Assembly (NCBI RefSeq): GCF_020520425.1
Contig: NC_079492.1
Coordinates: forward strand, 116,905,157 to 116,969,156
From: Spinacia oleracea
Lineage: Eukaryota > Streptophyta > Magnoliopsida > Caryophyllales > Amaranthaceae
Length of the DNA: 64,000 nt
Direction of reading: 5' to 3'
The translations under genes were made by a program, and so were the position numbers. The notes under the pieces were generated by a model that saw nothing but the letters and a program-made list of their open reading frames with translations, made no database searches and was not told where the DNA came from. Numbering within the stretch: position 1 is the stretch's first letter; each line of letters starts with the position of its first letter. Of this stretch, positions 1 to 11,731 are shown piece by piece.

Positions 1-554
1 ACTAAATTTAATTGTTCGATCACGCCTAATAAATATGATATTTTTGGGAAATTGGATTATCATGCTAGGTCCCTTAAAACAATCTAAATCAGATAATCGC
101 GCTCGATCTAGTACTATATGTTGCATATTGTTAAAATCAACTCAGGTTAGTTTAATAGTTAACGCATGTCCCTTCAGTTATTTATGCTGAGCTAGTAAGG
201 ATATCCTGTCTCTGGAGTTATCGAAGAGCGAGTACTCCTCTCGGTAGTTACAGTCCCCCGAACCCTCAATCTCTACCCTGCGGGTGTACGTTGAGCGATC
301 CCCACCACCAGGGATCACAAGGGAACCTACGGCCGTCGTAGTCAAACATAATTGCACTCCCTTTATGTCACGATAACCGGGTTTTGTCAGTTTTTCTCAT
401 TGTCGTTAAAAACTGAATGGCGACTCCTATATTACTAGTCAATTGGGTGTAAACTCACAGGAAATCCAATTACACTTGATTTGACAAAAAGAAGCGTCAC
501 ACCCACGAGGGACGAGGTCACGCATTAGCCTCGTGCTTTTTCGACCCCCTCACA
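1..554 (+). mobile_element. Tat1: 3' portion of its 5' LTR
   Basis: This is the downstream third of an LTR whose full-length relatives lie at 4692-6180 and 15702-17188. It ends in ...CCCCCTCACA at 554, exactly as those LTRs do. It shares private variants with the LTR at 20368-21629/29028-29237, for example GATTTGACAAAAAGAA near the end, where the other pair reads GATTGAATAAAAAGAA. I therefore pair it with that 3' LTR as the two ends of one element. The 5' part of this LTR is outside the window. The LTR end is followed directly by reverse-transcriptase coding sequence, with no primer-binding site, leader, gag or protease. Confidence 0.9.
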
Positions 555-3145
555 ACATGATCGTCAAATCTAAAGACCGGCACGGTCACCTCCCGGCACT
601 TAGAAAGTTCTTCACCCGAATCTTAAAATATAACATGAGACTAAATCAACAAAAATGTGTGTTCGGGGTAACCTCTGGAAAATTACTAGGATATGTTGTT
701 AGTACGCGGGGAATCGAGATAGACCCATCCAAGATTAAAGCCATTACCGAAATGCCCCCACCAAAAACTGAAAAACAGATAAGGGGCTTCCTAGGAAAGC
801 TGCAATACATTAGTAGGTTCATTTCCAAGCTTACTATGACTTGCGAGCCAATATTCAAAAAATTAAGAAAAGAAGAGAAAGTCGAATGGGATGAACAATG
901 CCAAATTGCCTTCGATAAAATCAAAGAATATCTAAGCAAACCACCCATCCTTTCCCCGCCTTTGCCTGGAATCCCTTTGCGCCTATACCTAACCGTCACG
1001 GATACTGCAGCGGGAGCTATGCTCTCACAGTGTGTACATGGGTCCGAGCGAGCCATTTACTACTTGAGCAAGAAGTTCATACAGTACGAGACGAGATATA
1101 CAGAGCTTGAGAAAACCTGCCTCGCCCTCGTCTGGGCATCCAAAAAACTTAGACATTACCTATTGGCCCACACCGTTCATATAGTGTCACAATTAGACCC
1201 CTTAAAATATATGTTCGAAAAGCCCGCCCTAAATGGTCGCCTGTCCAGGTGGCTAGTCATGCTCTCAGAGTTTAACCTGAAATTCATGCCAGAAAAAACA
1301 ATCAAAGGAAGGGCGGTAGCCGAGTTCCTGGCCGAGCATGCTACGAATGAGGAAACTACGGAAGCTTACCTCCTCCCTGACGAAGAACTTCTGATGATAC
1401 GAGACGACTATTGGACACTATACTTTGATGGCGCGTCCAATTAGAAGGAATGCGGTGTCGGAGTTCTCCTAGTCAGTCCCAAAGGGGCCCATATACCAAT
1501 TTCCGTCAAACTTGACTTCGAGGCCACAAACAACTCCGCCGAATATGAAGCCTGCATAGTTGGGCTAGAGGCCGCAGTTAGCCTCGGAGTCAAGCATCTA
1601 CAAGTCTTCGGGGATTCTTCCCTAATAATCAACCATATATCCAAAAGATGGAAGGTCCGAAGCACTAGTCTCTCAAAATATCAAGCTCACTTAGACCAAA
1701 TAGTCGAGCAATTCGAAAAAATCGAGTATACATACTTACCAAGAGATGACAACCAATTCGCGGATGCACTAGCAAAGCTAGCTTCAATGCTCAACATCCC
1801 AAACGAATGGGACGGAATGACCCTTCGGGTCGAACGAAGAAAAGAGTCGGCTTATTGCTGTGCCATAGACTCCGAGCCTGAAAACACCGAAAAAGAACCA
1901 TGGTATACGGACATCCTTCGTTACAAAACAAGTGGGGAATTCCCCCCAAACACCTCCCCGCGAGCACAAAAGGCCCTACGTCTCCTCGCTTCACAATATA
2001 GCATAATCCTGGGGAAGTTGTACAAATACACGCCGAATAAAATTAAATTACTTTGTGTTCACCAAAACCAAGCCCAAAGACTAATGGAAGAATACCATAA
2101 CGGCGTGTGTGGACCTCATATGAATGGTAAAATGCTATCCCGGAAAATATCCCGCTCCGGGTATTACTGGACCACCATGGAAACCGATTGCCATCACTTT
2201 GTGAAAACTTGCCCAAAATGCCAAATCTTCAGTAACCTTAACCACTTACCTCCCTCAGAACTATACACCTTCACTTCCCCATGGCCCTTTTCTACCTGGG
2301 GTATAGATATAATCGGCAAAGTAACACCCACATGCGTAGGGGGACACGAGTACGTCTTAGTCGCAATTGACTACTTCACTAAATGGGTAGAAGCAGTCTC
2401 CTATGCAAAATTAACGGCCAAACATGTCGCTCGATTCCTAGAAAAGAACATATTTTGTCGATACGGGGTCCCACATGAAATCATAAGCGACCAAGGTTCC
2501 CACTTTAGGGCCGAAGTCCAAGACGTGCTCGAAAAATATCATGTCAAACATCATAAATCCTCTCCCTACAGGCCGCAAATGAACGGCGCCTTAGAGGCGG
2601 CCAACAAAAACATTAAAGTTATAATCGAAAAAATGGCCAAAAATTATAAGGATTGGCCTAACAAATTACACTTTGCATTATGGGGTTACCGAACCTCAAT
2701 CCGCAACTCCATTGGAGTAACACCCTACTCCTTGGTATACGGAATGGAAGCAGTCCAACCGATCGAGTTGGAAATTCCCCCCCTCCGGATCGTCCTAGAA
2801 AGCAAGCTGCCCGAGGCCGATTGGGTTGAAGCTAGGTACGACGAGCTCGTCCTTTTAGACGAACGGAGGTTGAGAGCTTTACATCACGTGCAAGTGTATC
2901 AAAAACGCATCGCAAGGCAATTCAACAAAAGAGTCAAACCTCGAAATATCAAAGAAGGCGATTTTGTGTTAAAAGAAGTCTGCGCACCTACTACGGACCC
3001 TCGAGGAAAATTCCGGCCTAATTAGACCGGACCATATTTTGTAAAGACCATCCTACCTGGAAGATTAGTCCAACTAGCCGACATAGATGGAGCGGAATTC
3101 GCTAACCTCACGAATTTAGACCAATTGAAAAAGTACTATATTTAA
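555..3145 (+). pseudogene. Tat1 pol remnant: RT C-terminus, two RNase H regions, integrase
   Basis: One reading frame runs from 555 to the TAA at 3143-3145, broken by TAG at 1442-1444 and TAG at 3023-3025. It starts in the middle of RT, just after the catalytic aspartates (MIVKSK at about 559), so the fingers and most of the palm are missing. A Ty3-type RNase H follows (about 990-1350). A second RNase H begins at YFDGASN (about 1420) and runs to ADALAKLAS (about 1786), with the acidic residues of a DEDD site visible. Integrase has a His/Cys zinc domain (CPKC at 2210-2221), the core Asp residues in GIDIIG and ISDQGSHF, and a Glu near 2593. There is no chromodomain. Two RNase H domains without a chromodomain are typical of the Tat lineage. 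Both stops could come from a single transition, as expected for methylated DNA decay. The sequence is not functional. Confidence 0.93.
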
Positions 3146-3270
3146 TAAAATTCAGTCCGGAGTTAAGGCATTTAATAATACACATTAAAAACTCATAAGC
3201 AAACATTCTGCGCATTACTCTAAACAAAACGGCATAAAACTCGCTAAAGTAGAAAGGGCGAAGACCGCAG

Positions 3271-3352
3271 TTTCAACGCCCAGGTCTGGGCGCTGTTATT
3301 TTTCACGCCCAGGCCTAGGCGCCTAAATTTCCAACGCCCAAGTTTGGGCGTC
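3271..3352. repeat. GCGCCC palindromic cassette (copy 1, three palindromes)
   Basis: Three near-palindromes of the form AACGCCCAG..CTGGGCG follow one another. The family motif is an AACGCC/GGGCG palindrome ending in GAAA or similar, normally present as two side by side. This is the only triple copy in the window. Eight other copies occur, all within Tat1 or Tat2. Confidence 0.8.
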
Positions 3353-3481
3353 ATTCCCTCTTGCCACCAACTCTCCCGCTTATGCAAGTGTTCGTACTCC
3401 TTTGATGGATCATCAAAAGAACCACGAACACTTGGGGGGGTAGCAGATGTGTAATGAACACCCCTTTCAAAAAAATATATA

Positions 3482-3549
3482 GCTAGAACTACGCGCGACC
3501 TGATTCTGACAAGATACGTAGGCAATCCTTATGGATTCGGTCCAATAAA
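3482..3549. repeat. Block conserved between Tat1 and Tat2 (Tat1 copy)
   Basis: About 65 bp starting GCTAGAACTACGCGCGACC and ending GGATTCGGTCCAATAAAA match 11465-11538 in Tat2 almost exactly, apart from a 6-base insertion there. In both elements it lies a few hundred bases before the 3' end of the antisense gene. Its role is unknown. Confidence 0.75.
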
Positions 3550-4010
3550 AAAATTAAATAATAATAAAGTCATGGAACACATCAAGAGGAAAGGATATTA
3601 TAAAGGGCACTATACCCTAACCCATGCACGGGCAAGGCCAAATAGAACGAAAAACGAAGCCACAAGAGTTCTCAGGAGTAAGCCCAACAAAGGAGTATGG
3701 CACGAGTCGGCAAAAAAACGAAAACCCCAAATACAGACATAAGGAAAACATGCATATGTAATACCCCAAGTAGTCGGCTAGTCTAAAAACATGTGTGCAC
3801 TCTTGTATGAACTCATTTTTATATATGGAATTCTTTTTTTTCAAAATTCGCCGTTGGTTTAGAAAGCTAGTACTGCTATAATATGTCGAGGCCTCATAGC
3901 AAAGCCCATGGAAGGCTCAAAACATTCTTGCACCATGAATTCGCAAAAATAAATAAAATATATATGCACGCGAAATACAAGAATGAATAAATACAAAAGA
4001 GGAGACAAGC

Positions 4011-4691
4011 CTAAGACTCGTCATCGGCTTCATGTCTCCAAGCCTCGCCGGTCCATCCGCTCCACTCCCCGTGGTATAAGAACCCCCAGCCAGAATCGCC
4101 CCAAAAATGAGGCTGTGGCTGCAACTCGGGGCTAGGTTCTCGATCCACCGACACGGAACGTCGCATACGCTCCGACTCGGACCTCTCCCCGGAAGGACTC
4201 ACCCCCACATCAGAACGGCGATGCCGTAGGGGCGAGTGTCGTGCCCTCTCTCTCTCCCCAGGACCGCGTCCCCCGACCGATGGTACTGCGTCGTCGGCCC
4301 CGGCTCGTCCGGTCCCCGTCTGCAAAAGAAGAACGAAAGTGAGTGACGGAAAGCCAAATAAAAGGTACAGATCAAAAGGAAAAACGGCACATTACCCGAG
4401 TGGAGTGGGGGCTCCTGCAAGAAAGTGCAGATCGGGCCCGAACCAACGCGGACTTAAACCGGTTGATCACCCCCACCATCACATTGACCGTGCGGGCCGG
4501 AACCTGAAACGGGAATATTAGTAAAAAAAGGAAAAACAAAGGATATAAGAAGGATGCATAAATGAAAGGTGCATACCGCCTGTACTCCCTCAGGTAGCGG
4601 AGCATGGAAAACCCGGACTTCCAGGACAGTCTCCACAATCTCGGATCCACTCTCCCCGATATACGAGATCCGAGCATCGGGAAGCACCCAT
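4011..4691 (-). pseudogene. Tat1 antisense plant-mobile-domain gene, 3' exons
   Basis: This is the downstream half of the antisense gene whose 5' half is at 17194-18601. Tat2 split it. Exon-like segments on the minus strand are 4691-4577 (donor GGCG|GTATGC), 4503-4396 (acceptor TTTCAG, donor GG|GTAATG) and 4319-4011 (acceptor TTTTGCAG, ending in a stop at 4011-4013). The last exon encodes a charged Arg/Ser/Pro-rich tail ending EADDES. The frame entering at 4691 continues the frame leaving at 17194 once the 5-bp target duplication is counted once. Exon limits are by eye. Confidence 0.7.
4687..4691. repeat. Target-site duplication CCCAT of Tat2 (left)
   Basis: CCCAT directly precedes the Tat2 5' LTR and recurs at 17189-17193 directly after its 3' LTR. 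A 5-bp duplication is normal for gypsy integrases. Confidence 0.93.
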
Positions 4692-5186
4692 TGTAGACAC
4701 CTACTTTTGTCCCCATTCCCGAAAGGGAAGGTTCGATGATGAAAACATAAATCTCCACTTGACAACGCATCTCCTATAAAATAATGAATCTCAAATCACC
4801 CTTCTCGTTTCATCCGAAACCTGCTATTTATAGAAACCTGCTATTTATAGAAACCTGCTATTTATGGAAACCTGTTAAAAATAGTAACTGTCGTAAAGGG
4901 TAGCTTCTAAAAGTGGCAAGTCATAAAAGATAAAAACTTGTCAGAATTAGGTGTTGCACTCCAACATAAATCCTAAATGAGATAGAAAACTGCGAGAATC
5001 CTATTCCTAATATGATTCGGAAATAAGAGTTACGTATTAATTAAAATCCTAACGAGCCTAGAGTTCGTAACGGGCCCAGACGCATTCCGTCATGAAATTG
5101 ATACGCACTAAAAGACTCGATTAAGTCTCAAACACTACGGATTTCAGGAATCCGAATCTAACTAAGAAAACAGCCCAGACCCTATT

Positions 5187-5243
5187 ATCAACGCCTGGCT
5201 CTGGGCGCCGAAATCTTCGGCGCCCAGGCCTGGGCGCTGAAAA
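5187..5243. repeat. GCGCCC palindromic cassette (copy 2, in LTR)
   Basis: Two adjacent palindromes: AACGCCTGG..TGGGCGCCGAAA, then GGCGCCCAGGCCTGGGCGC followed by TGAAAA. It ends 76 bp upstream of the LTR TATA box. The same arrangement is kept in the LTRs at 16195-16252 and 20844-20902. Confidence 0.85.
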
Positions 5244-5318
5244 TACCTGGGTACGTGTTTTTTCCTAATTCTTTGTGGATTAGAACTCTGCAATTCTATC
5301 TTTCCACAAACTCTTTTC

Positions 5319-5326
5319 TATAAATA
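5319..5326 (+). promoter_or_regulatory. TATA box of the Tat2 5' LTR
   Basis: TATAAATA within CTATAAATATAG. It is the clearest TATA box in the LTR and is conserved at 16328-16335 and 20979-20986. Transcription probably starts about 30 bp downstream, which would put the U3/R border near 5350. This is inferred from the sequence only. Confidence 0.7.
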
Positions 5327-6181
5327 TAGCCCAAGTTCGACGTGAAAAAGAAAACACACAATTCATATTCTGAGTATTGACTCCAACCCCTAGCCTAAGC
5401 CTCACGCTGCGAAATTGTTCACGAGTTCTGTCGCAATCGATCCATAAATCGAACAGAACGTATCCTGTCCCATAATTTGAGATTCGTTAAATAAAAAGGA
5501 GAAATAACAAAGTCAAAGTGGTTAGTTTTCTGAGAACCGTGACGCACCTCTCAAGGGTGCGTCGTAATGTGTCCCTTTTCGATGATTTAATTGCTTTCCT
5601 CGCCCTTTTTATGAACTGTTAAACTAACTAAATCTGATTGTTCTACCACGCCTAACAAATATAATATTTTTGGGAAATTAGATTATCATGCTAGGTCCCT
5701 TAATGCTATTTAAATCAGATAATCGCGATCGATCTAGTATTATATGTTGCATATTGCTAAAATCAACTCTGATTAGTTTAATAGTTAACGCATGTCCCTT
5801 CAATTATTTATGCTGAGCTAGTAAGGATATCCTGCCTCTGGAGTTATCGACGAGCGAGTACTCCTCTCGGTAGTTACAGTCCCCCGAACCCTCAATCTCT
5901 ACCCTGCGGGTGTACGTTGAGCGATCCCCACCACCAGGGATCACAAGGGAACCTACGGCCGTCGTGGTCAAACATAATTGCACTCCCTTTATGTCACGAT
6001 AACCGGGGTTTGTCAGTTTTTCTCATTGTTGTTAAAAATTGAATGGCGACTCCTATATTACTAGTCAATTGGGTGTAAACTCACAGGAAATCCAATTACA
6101 CTTGATTGAATAAAAAGAATCGTCACACCCACGAGGGACGAGGTCACGCATTAGCCTCGTGCTTTTTCGACCCCCTCACAG

Positions 6182-6199
6182 TGGCGACTCCACTGGGGA
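6182..6199 (+). promoter_or_regulatory. Tat2 primer-binding site
   Basis: TGGCGACTCCACTGGGGA begins two bases after the LTR end. It starts with TGG, complementary to a tRNA CCA end. From memory, Tat/Ogre-type elements use a tRNA-Arg site of this form. The tRNA identity is not checked. Confidence 0.75.
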
Positions 6200-7417
6200 T
6201 AGTGAAGGAAATACTCGTGCTTGTAGGTAATCAAAATAGCCGAAGGGTGAAACGATCCTACCCCGCGTTTATTTCCCCATCAAGTTGGGACGACCTGAAA
6301 ATCAGCATATTAATGTGAACGGGCAGAACAGCATAACGAATCTCGGCTCTCTCGGGAGTTGGGACTAAGGATACCTTTTTTCGCCAATAGGGGGGTGCAT
6401 ACGCCGCGCATGTCGCCCACTCGGTACTTGTGCAGGTAGTACACCTATCCCGAACCCAATCGCTCGCTCATTAGGTCCCTCTCGCCTGCATGCCCCCTTG
6501 GCTTGCACTTGCGGGTTGGCCTCTTGGGCGAAATTCGTCTGTTGAAGACACTACCTCGACCGGGGCATGTGTTGGATCTACGATAGAAGCGGTACCAAAC
6601 CAGGCGCAAATAACTACCTATAGAAGCCTATCATAAACTATATGACATGTTATTATCGCCTCATGATGAATGTTAGTTATGTGTAGCGAAATATGTGATT
6701 ATGTGTGACAAACTATCCTAGAAAACCAACGACCTTAAAAATTGCCCAAACATTCATAGACTAATTTGCCAAAGTGTTATACCGAAATACGTGTTTCGCA
6801 AACCCGAATGATCGCCACAAAAATAAGCGACGCTCGGGATGGCCTGTAACGAATCCCACAAACGCTGCACAACGCGTAAAGGACGTTATTAGGCAAGCAC
6901 GCAAATCGAAGTCGCATAAACAAATGTAGACGCAAACAGAAAACGAGAATCAGCCAGGGACGCATTTTCAACGCCCCTGGCTGGGCGCCAGAATTTCTCA
7001 CGCCCGACGCTGGGCGCTGAAGTTGCTGCTTGGCCTTCCGGTCAGGCGCAGCAGCCTCGGTTCCCGCGCAAAAGAAAAAACACGTAGCACCAAAAAAGAA
7101 ACGTTCGTAAAAAAGAATTGCTACGAAGGCGTAAGAAAAAGCACTCGATTCTAGAGGCGACTCAAAAAAAACAAACAAATAATAAATAACTCTTTGTGTC
7201 GTTGATAGGCCTCCTACGACGACAATGTTCGGCCCCGAAACCGAACACGCTAATAACTATGAATGTCACACGGGCAAGTGTTTCGAAAATTCAAAGAATG
7301 ACCAAAAAAAAACAAAAAGTGTACCAATAAAAGAAAGAGCAAAAAACCAATGGAGAGAGTCGAAGTCTAGACTAAGTAATGCTTGAAACTTTGGGAACCT
7401 AAACTTTAGCTTATCTT
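6200..7417 (+). other. Tat2 untranslated leader
   Basis: I see no convincing gene in about 1.2 kb between the primer-binding site and the gag ATG. It contains one palindromic cassette at 6965-7023. The open frames here (for example on the minus strand at 6777-7178) have no recognisable domain. Confidence 0.6.
6965..7023. repeat. GCGCCC palindromic cassette (copy 3, leader)
   Basis: A slightly degenerate pair: AACGCCCCTGGCTGGGCGCC, then CGCCCGACGCTGGGCGCTGAA. It lies in the transcribed leader about 400 bp before gag. Confidence 0.75.
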
Positions 7418-10390
7418 ATGCCTAGCACTGGTCCTGCCACTTGGTGTCGATCAGGGAATCAACGGTTAGTGCGTCTCGAAGATACATCGCCAACATCAAG
7501 TTTAGTGACTCCAAGCTCCGTCCGTCATCCCTCTTTTCAAGGATCTCCACTTCCTCAACCTCGATTCGCACCTTCAAACATTTCCATCGAAGATTTGCGA
7601 GACCAGATGGTCCAAATGACCCAACTTATGGGCCAATTGAAAATGGAAAATGAAGCTTTAGCGGTTGCACAAGCCAAAAATGACCTCGATAACGAGAAGA
7701 GGATTGAAAAAATGGTCCTACAGCAAACCATGGGGAGCAAATACTTCTCCCTCGATCCTGAACCTTTTCCTGGCAAACTACCAGAAAAGTTCAGTTCATC
7801 TGACTTACCAAAGTTCAAGGCCACGGACAATCCCCGTGATCATCTACTGAGCTTTGTGAATGCCATGAACTTGAAAGGCGTGGACAAGTCCATGTATTTA
7901 CCTGCCTTTCCTTTGTCCTTGGAACCTGTGCCGCTCAAATGGTACTATCACCAGGACCCTAAGCTCTTCCCCACTTGGGAAGACTTTGACAATGTCTTCA
8001 TCAAGCAATACTCGTCGAACATGGATTTCCAAGTCACCATGCACGAGCTGGAAGTTCTCTTCCAAAAGAAACATGAGGGTTTCACAACCTACTTTGCGAG
8101 ATGGAGGGACCAGGCGGCCCAGCTAATCAATAGGCCTCCTGAAACAGAATTGGTCCAAAAATTCATTGACAACCTGGACCCGGCTTACAGATAACACCTT
8201 AGGTACATGGGACTCGACACTTTCAAAAGAGTTTATGATGTGGGAATAAAGATCGAGGACGACCTCGCCAAAACCATACAAAGCAAACCCACATATAAAA
8301 ACAACACCTATAATCGGGGTAACACATCCCAAGCCCAAGAAGTCCATGCTGTAGAAGAGACTCCCGCCCGAAGAAGCCCTGGAAGATGGGTCCGAGACCG
8401 AAAGTTTTCCCCACTCGGGTCGACTTTGGTACAAGCCTTTGAAAGATTAACCAATCAAGGAAAGTTGAGACCTATAGGCCCCACCCGTGACCCTCCTGTC
8501 AAAAGCAAATATTGGATCGAAGGTACTTACTGCTAATTCCATCAAGGAAATGGGCATGACACTGAAAACTGCTGGAAGCTAAAGAATACCATCCAGGACA
8601 TGATAGAGGATGAAGTGATACCTCTCCCTAACGCTGGCAAACCCAACAACAACAAGAGCCCACTCGGCTCTTCTCACATCTCTCTCGACCAACCAGAAAA
8701 TGAGAACTTTGACCCTACGGTGTACATTACACCTCAAGGTGCACCACTCGCTGTGGTCCCTATGGATCGAATCGAGAGAGAAGTGTGCGGTGTGTGGGAT
8801 GATGATGCCGAAGATATCTACCTATCTCAAGTGTCGGGCCAGGACCTCTTTATTGAAACTTGGCCCGGGTATGCTCTCATCGACACCACCACTCAAGAAC
8901 CCGAAGTCGACAACCTCACCAGATCAGGAAGAATATACCAGCCTGACATTCGCCCACCTCCTATGGACGATATCCCAGTCAGACAAGCTCCTGAGAATGG
9001 ACGGCACACCACCGTCGCAGAAGTCATTGAAAATCCTCTTTTGAAACAATTGAAAAGAACCAAGGCCGAAATTACCATCTGGGATCTCATGTGTACCTCA
9101 AAAGAACATCGCGAAAAGCTTATTCGCTCACTTGACCTCATCTCAGTGCCTACAGATATCACACCTGACTCATTGGTTAACCACGTCACGAGAGATGCTG
9201 GAGAAAAGGCCATAGTTTTCACTGACAAAGATTTACCCAGGGAGGGGGGTGCCCATAACAAAGCCCTCTATCTAGTAGTTGGATGCAAAGGGCAAAACAT
9301 CCCCCTAGCGCTCGTAGATAACGGTTCGGCGGTTAACGTTTGCCCGTTGCGAACCGCCCATTTCTTGGGACTAGGAAGCGATGACTTCCAAACCTCCACA
9401 CAAGGGGTACGAGCCTATGATAACTCCCGAAGGCCTGTGTTGGGAAAAATCAACCTTACCATACAAACCGGGCATGTGGCACGCACCACGGAGTTTCAAA
9501 TAATCGACATCAAACCCACTTTCAACCTCCTATTGGGGCGACCTTGGCTCCATGACTTAGGAGGTGTGGCTTCTACCCTGCACCAAATGGTCAAACTTAA
9601 CCATAACGGGGTAATACTAGAAATCCGCGCCCCTCCTCTCGACATCAGTTGTACTATGGTTGGAACGGCCGAAACTGCAGACGACCTTTATGGGTTTCAG
9701 ATGGAAGAAGCAATCCAGTTCATTGAAAACTATGATCCAGCATTCCTAGACCCGCATGCATCCCGGGTCATCCCTAGAATGCTGCTAGCTCAAGGTTATT
9801 TCCCAGGAACCCCATTGGGCATAAGGAAGAAGGAATGCACATTACATCCTTTACCCAACAAATCTACTCCCTTTGCCTTAGGCTATGAACCAACGGAGGA
9901 AGATATTGATGACCGCCTGTCTGGGCTACGCCTTAACAAAGCCAAACAAACCACCCTCCTTCCCCCGTATCAAAGAACCCTTAACGGGATGTTCGTTCGG
10001 GAAGGAGAAGAACACCCATGCTGCGATTTCCCTGAACCCTTCGATCAGGATGGCTTGCTAAAACCCGGATTTAAAATTTTCCATGACTGCCACACCTTGG
10101 ATGAGGCACCCCACCTCACCAACACTAAAACAGCTGAAATATTGGACAACCAAGCTCTAGGGACATTGTTTAACGAATCGAGGCCTATGGAGAACGAGAC
10201 TGTGATGACTACCCTAGCTTTACAAGATGAAGGTTTCGATCCAACCCGGTTAATCTCTCCTGCATCAACACTAGAAGAGACCGAGAACGGGTGGGTGAAG
10301 ACATATCAGTGGGTCAATGCAAAAGGAATAGAATTCAAGATGAGTACCGGTGAAGGACCGAAGTTTTATGAGACTAAACCCCAGGCTTGA
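7418..10390 (+). pseudogene. Tat2 gag-protease polyprotein, two in-frame stops
   Basis: One frame runs from ATG 7418 to the stop at 10388-10390, interrupted by TAA at 8192-8194 and TAA at 8534-8536. Gag has a coiled-coil-like segment (about 7590-7710) and a retrotransposon gag domain (about 7780-8180, with LKWYYHQDP and FTTYFARWRDQA). A zinc-knuckle-like C-x2-H-x4-H-x4-C follows at 8531-8571, and the second stop falls inside it. The aspartic protease carries DNGSAVN at about 9317-9337 and the flap/LLGRPWL region near 9530. The frame ends about 840 bp after the protease without entering RT. Gag, zinc knuckle and protease in one frame suit Tat elements. It cannot make full-length protein as written. 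Confidence 0.9.
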
Positions 10391-11130
10391 GCCACATAGA
10401 GCACCATTAGTAAAAAGCGCCTAGTAGTTCTTTAGATTGATAGAAAAAAAAATAGAGACTTTAGATGGTCCTAAGGCCCCTTAGAATATAGGTCAGTTTT
10501 ATTTCAGTGTGTTTTCCTTACTTTCCGAATCAATAAAGGCGTAATATTTCTCCTAAAAATTTTATTCTAACACTAAATAAGCACCAAATGTACTTGCAAA
10601 ATACAAAAATAAAGAGGCGGCCCACTCTAGGCCCAACAAACAAAGCCCACTCGGTTTTGAAATAATGCCATGGGAACCAATTCCCGAAACCCACAAAATG
10701 AACCGCACCATCCCATTCATATCCCCAAAACATAAAAGTCAACCAGTGTAACCATAAAAATCAACCCATACAACCCAAAGAAGTCAAAGGAAATCAAAAT
10801 CCAAAACGAAAGCAAATGTTGCTTAAAAGGGGAATTAATAAAAAAAATAACCCCCACCAATCCTTCAAAAACGACACGCACCTCAACCCACCTCAAAAGC
10901 CTACACAAAGATCTTCATAACTTCCGCACCCTAACTCCATTTTCAAAACTGTTTCGAGTCACGAATAGAAAGAATTGATCCGGACAAAAATGCATTTCAC
11001 GCTAACAGTCAAAAAAGCCTCCAAAATAGCCTCAAAATTGACTTTAAATACGAGCAAAAATCAAGGCACAAAAAAGAAATAAATACAAGAACATCTGAAG
11101 CAAAGCGTCAAAAACGACCGCCATAAATCA

Positions 11131-11188
11131 TTTTCAGCGCCCGGGGCTGGGCGCCGAAATTTCTGACGTCCCAGCCTGGGCGTTGAAA
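11131..11188. repeat. GCGCCC palindromic cassette (copy 4)
   Basis: TTTCAGCGCCCGGGGCTGGG..GCCGAAA followed by GACGTCCCAGCCTGGGCG..TGAAA. It occupies the same relative place, before the shared block, as copy 1 in Tat1. Confidence 0.78.
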
Positions 11189-11464
11189 CTCTCTGCCTGC
11201 CAAAAAATTTCTTTTCAGAAGTGCTCGTCATTTTATCCGCACACAACGGAAAAATAACGAACACTTGGGGGGTACAGTACGTATCCAAATAGGCTTACCA
11301 AAAATATAACCATACAAATTAGTCGAATTTCATTTTTACGCGACTTATGGCAAAAAACGGCAGATGAAAATAATGATAATACTTCACTCATTTGACCGAT
11401 TAAGTAATATGCTTCCACCTCAGGGCATATCTACCGAAATCCGGCATACTAGAACTTATTCTAA

Positions 11465-11538
11465 GCTAGAACTACGCGCGACCAGATTCTGACAAGATAC
11501 GTAGGCAATCCTTACCAAGGATTCGGTCCAATAAAAAA
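11465..11538. repeat. Block conserved between Tat1 and Tat2 (Tat2 copy)
   Basis: Matches 3482-3549 with a 6-base insertion near its end. It lies about 195 bp from the stop of the antisense gene. Confidence 0.75.
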
Positions 11539-11731
11539 AACACATCTTTTTTGTGCAAAAAGTGTTAGACATATAAAAACATAAAAAAGAGGAGAAACAA
11601 AAATAAATAAAAATGAAAAATAAAAATACGCCTTTATTGAAAAAATAATAAGAAGGAAAACAAAGTGCTAAGAATAAAAACAAACACAACTGAAATAAAT
11701 AAAAGGCACCTACACCCTAGCAAGAACTACA

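Larger units (their letters stand above)
3146..4010 (+). other. Tat1 spacer between pol and the antisense gene
   Basis: I find no gene here. The stretch holds a triple palindromic GC-rich cassette (3271-3352) and a block at 3482-3549 that is also found in Tat2 at 11465-11538. Both spacers also carry a CGAACACTTGGGGGG-like segment just before that block. The rest is AT-rich filler up to the stop codon of the antisense gene. Confidence 0.7.
4692..6180 (+). repeat. Tat2 5' LTR
   Basis: 1489 bp, starting TGTAGACACC and ending CCCCCTCACA (TG...CA). It contains short repeats of AAACCTGCTATTTATAG near 4825-4875, a double palindromic cassette at 5187-5243 and a TATA box at 5319-5326. The partner is 15702-17188. 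Confidence 0.95.
10391..11731 (+). other. Tat2 spacer where RT-integrase would be expected
   Basis: No RT, RNase H or integrase motif is visible. The stretch is AT-rich and non-coding. It carries a palindromic cassette at 11131-11188 and the block at 11465-11538 shared with Tat1, which in Tat1 follows integrase. Tat2 thus keeps the sequence downstream of pol but not pol itself, as expected from an internal deletion in an ancestor. Confidence 0.7.

Noticed and set aside
4199-4765. Several overlapping minus-strand frames as separate genes
   Set aside because: They are alternative readings of exons and introns of the single Tat1 antisense gene plus the start of the Tat2 LTR.
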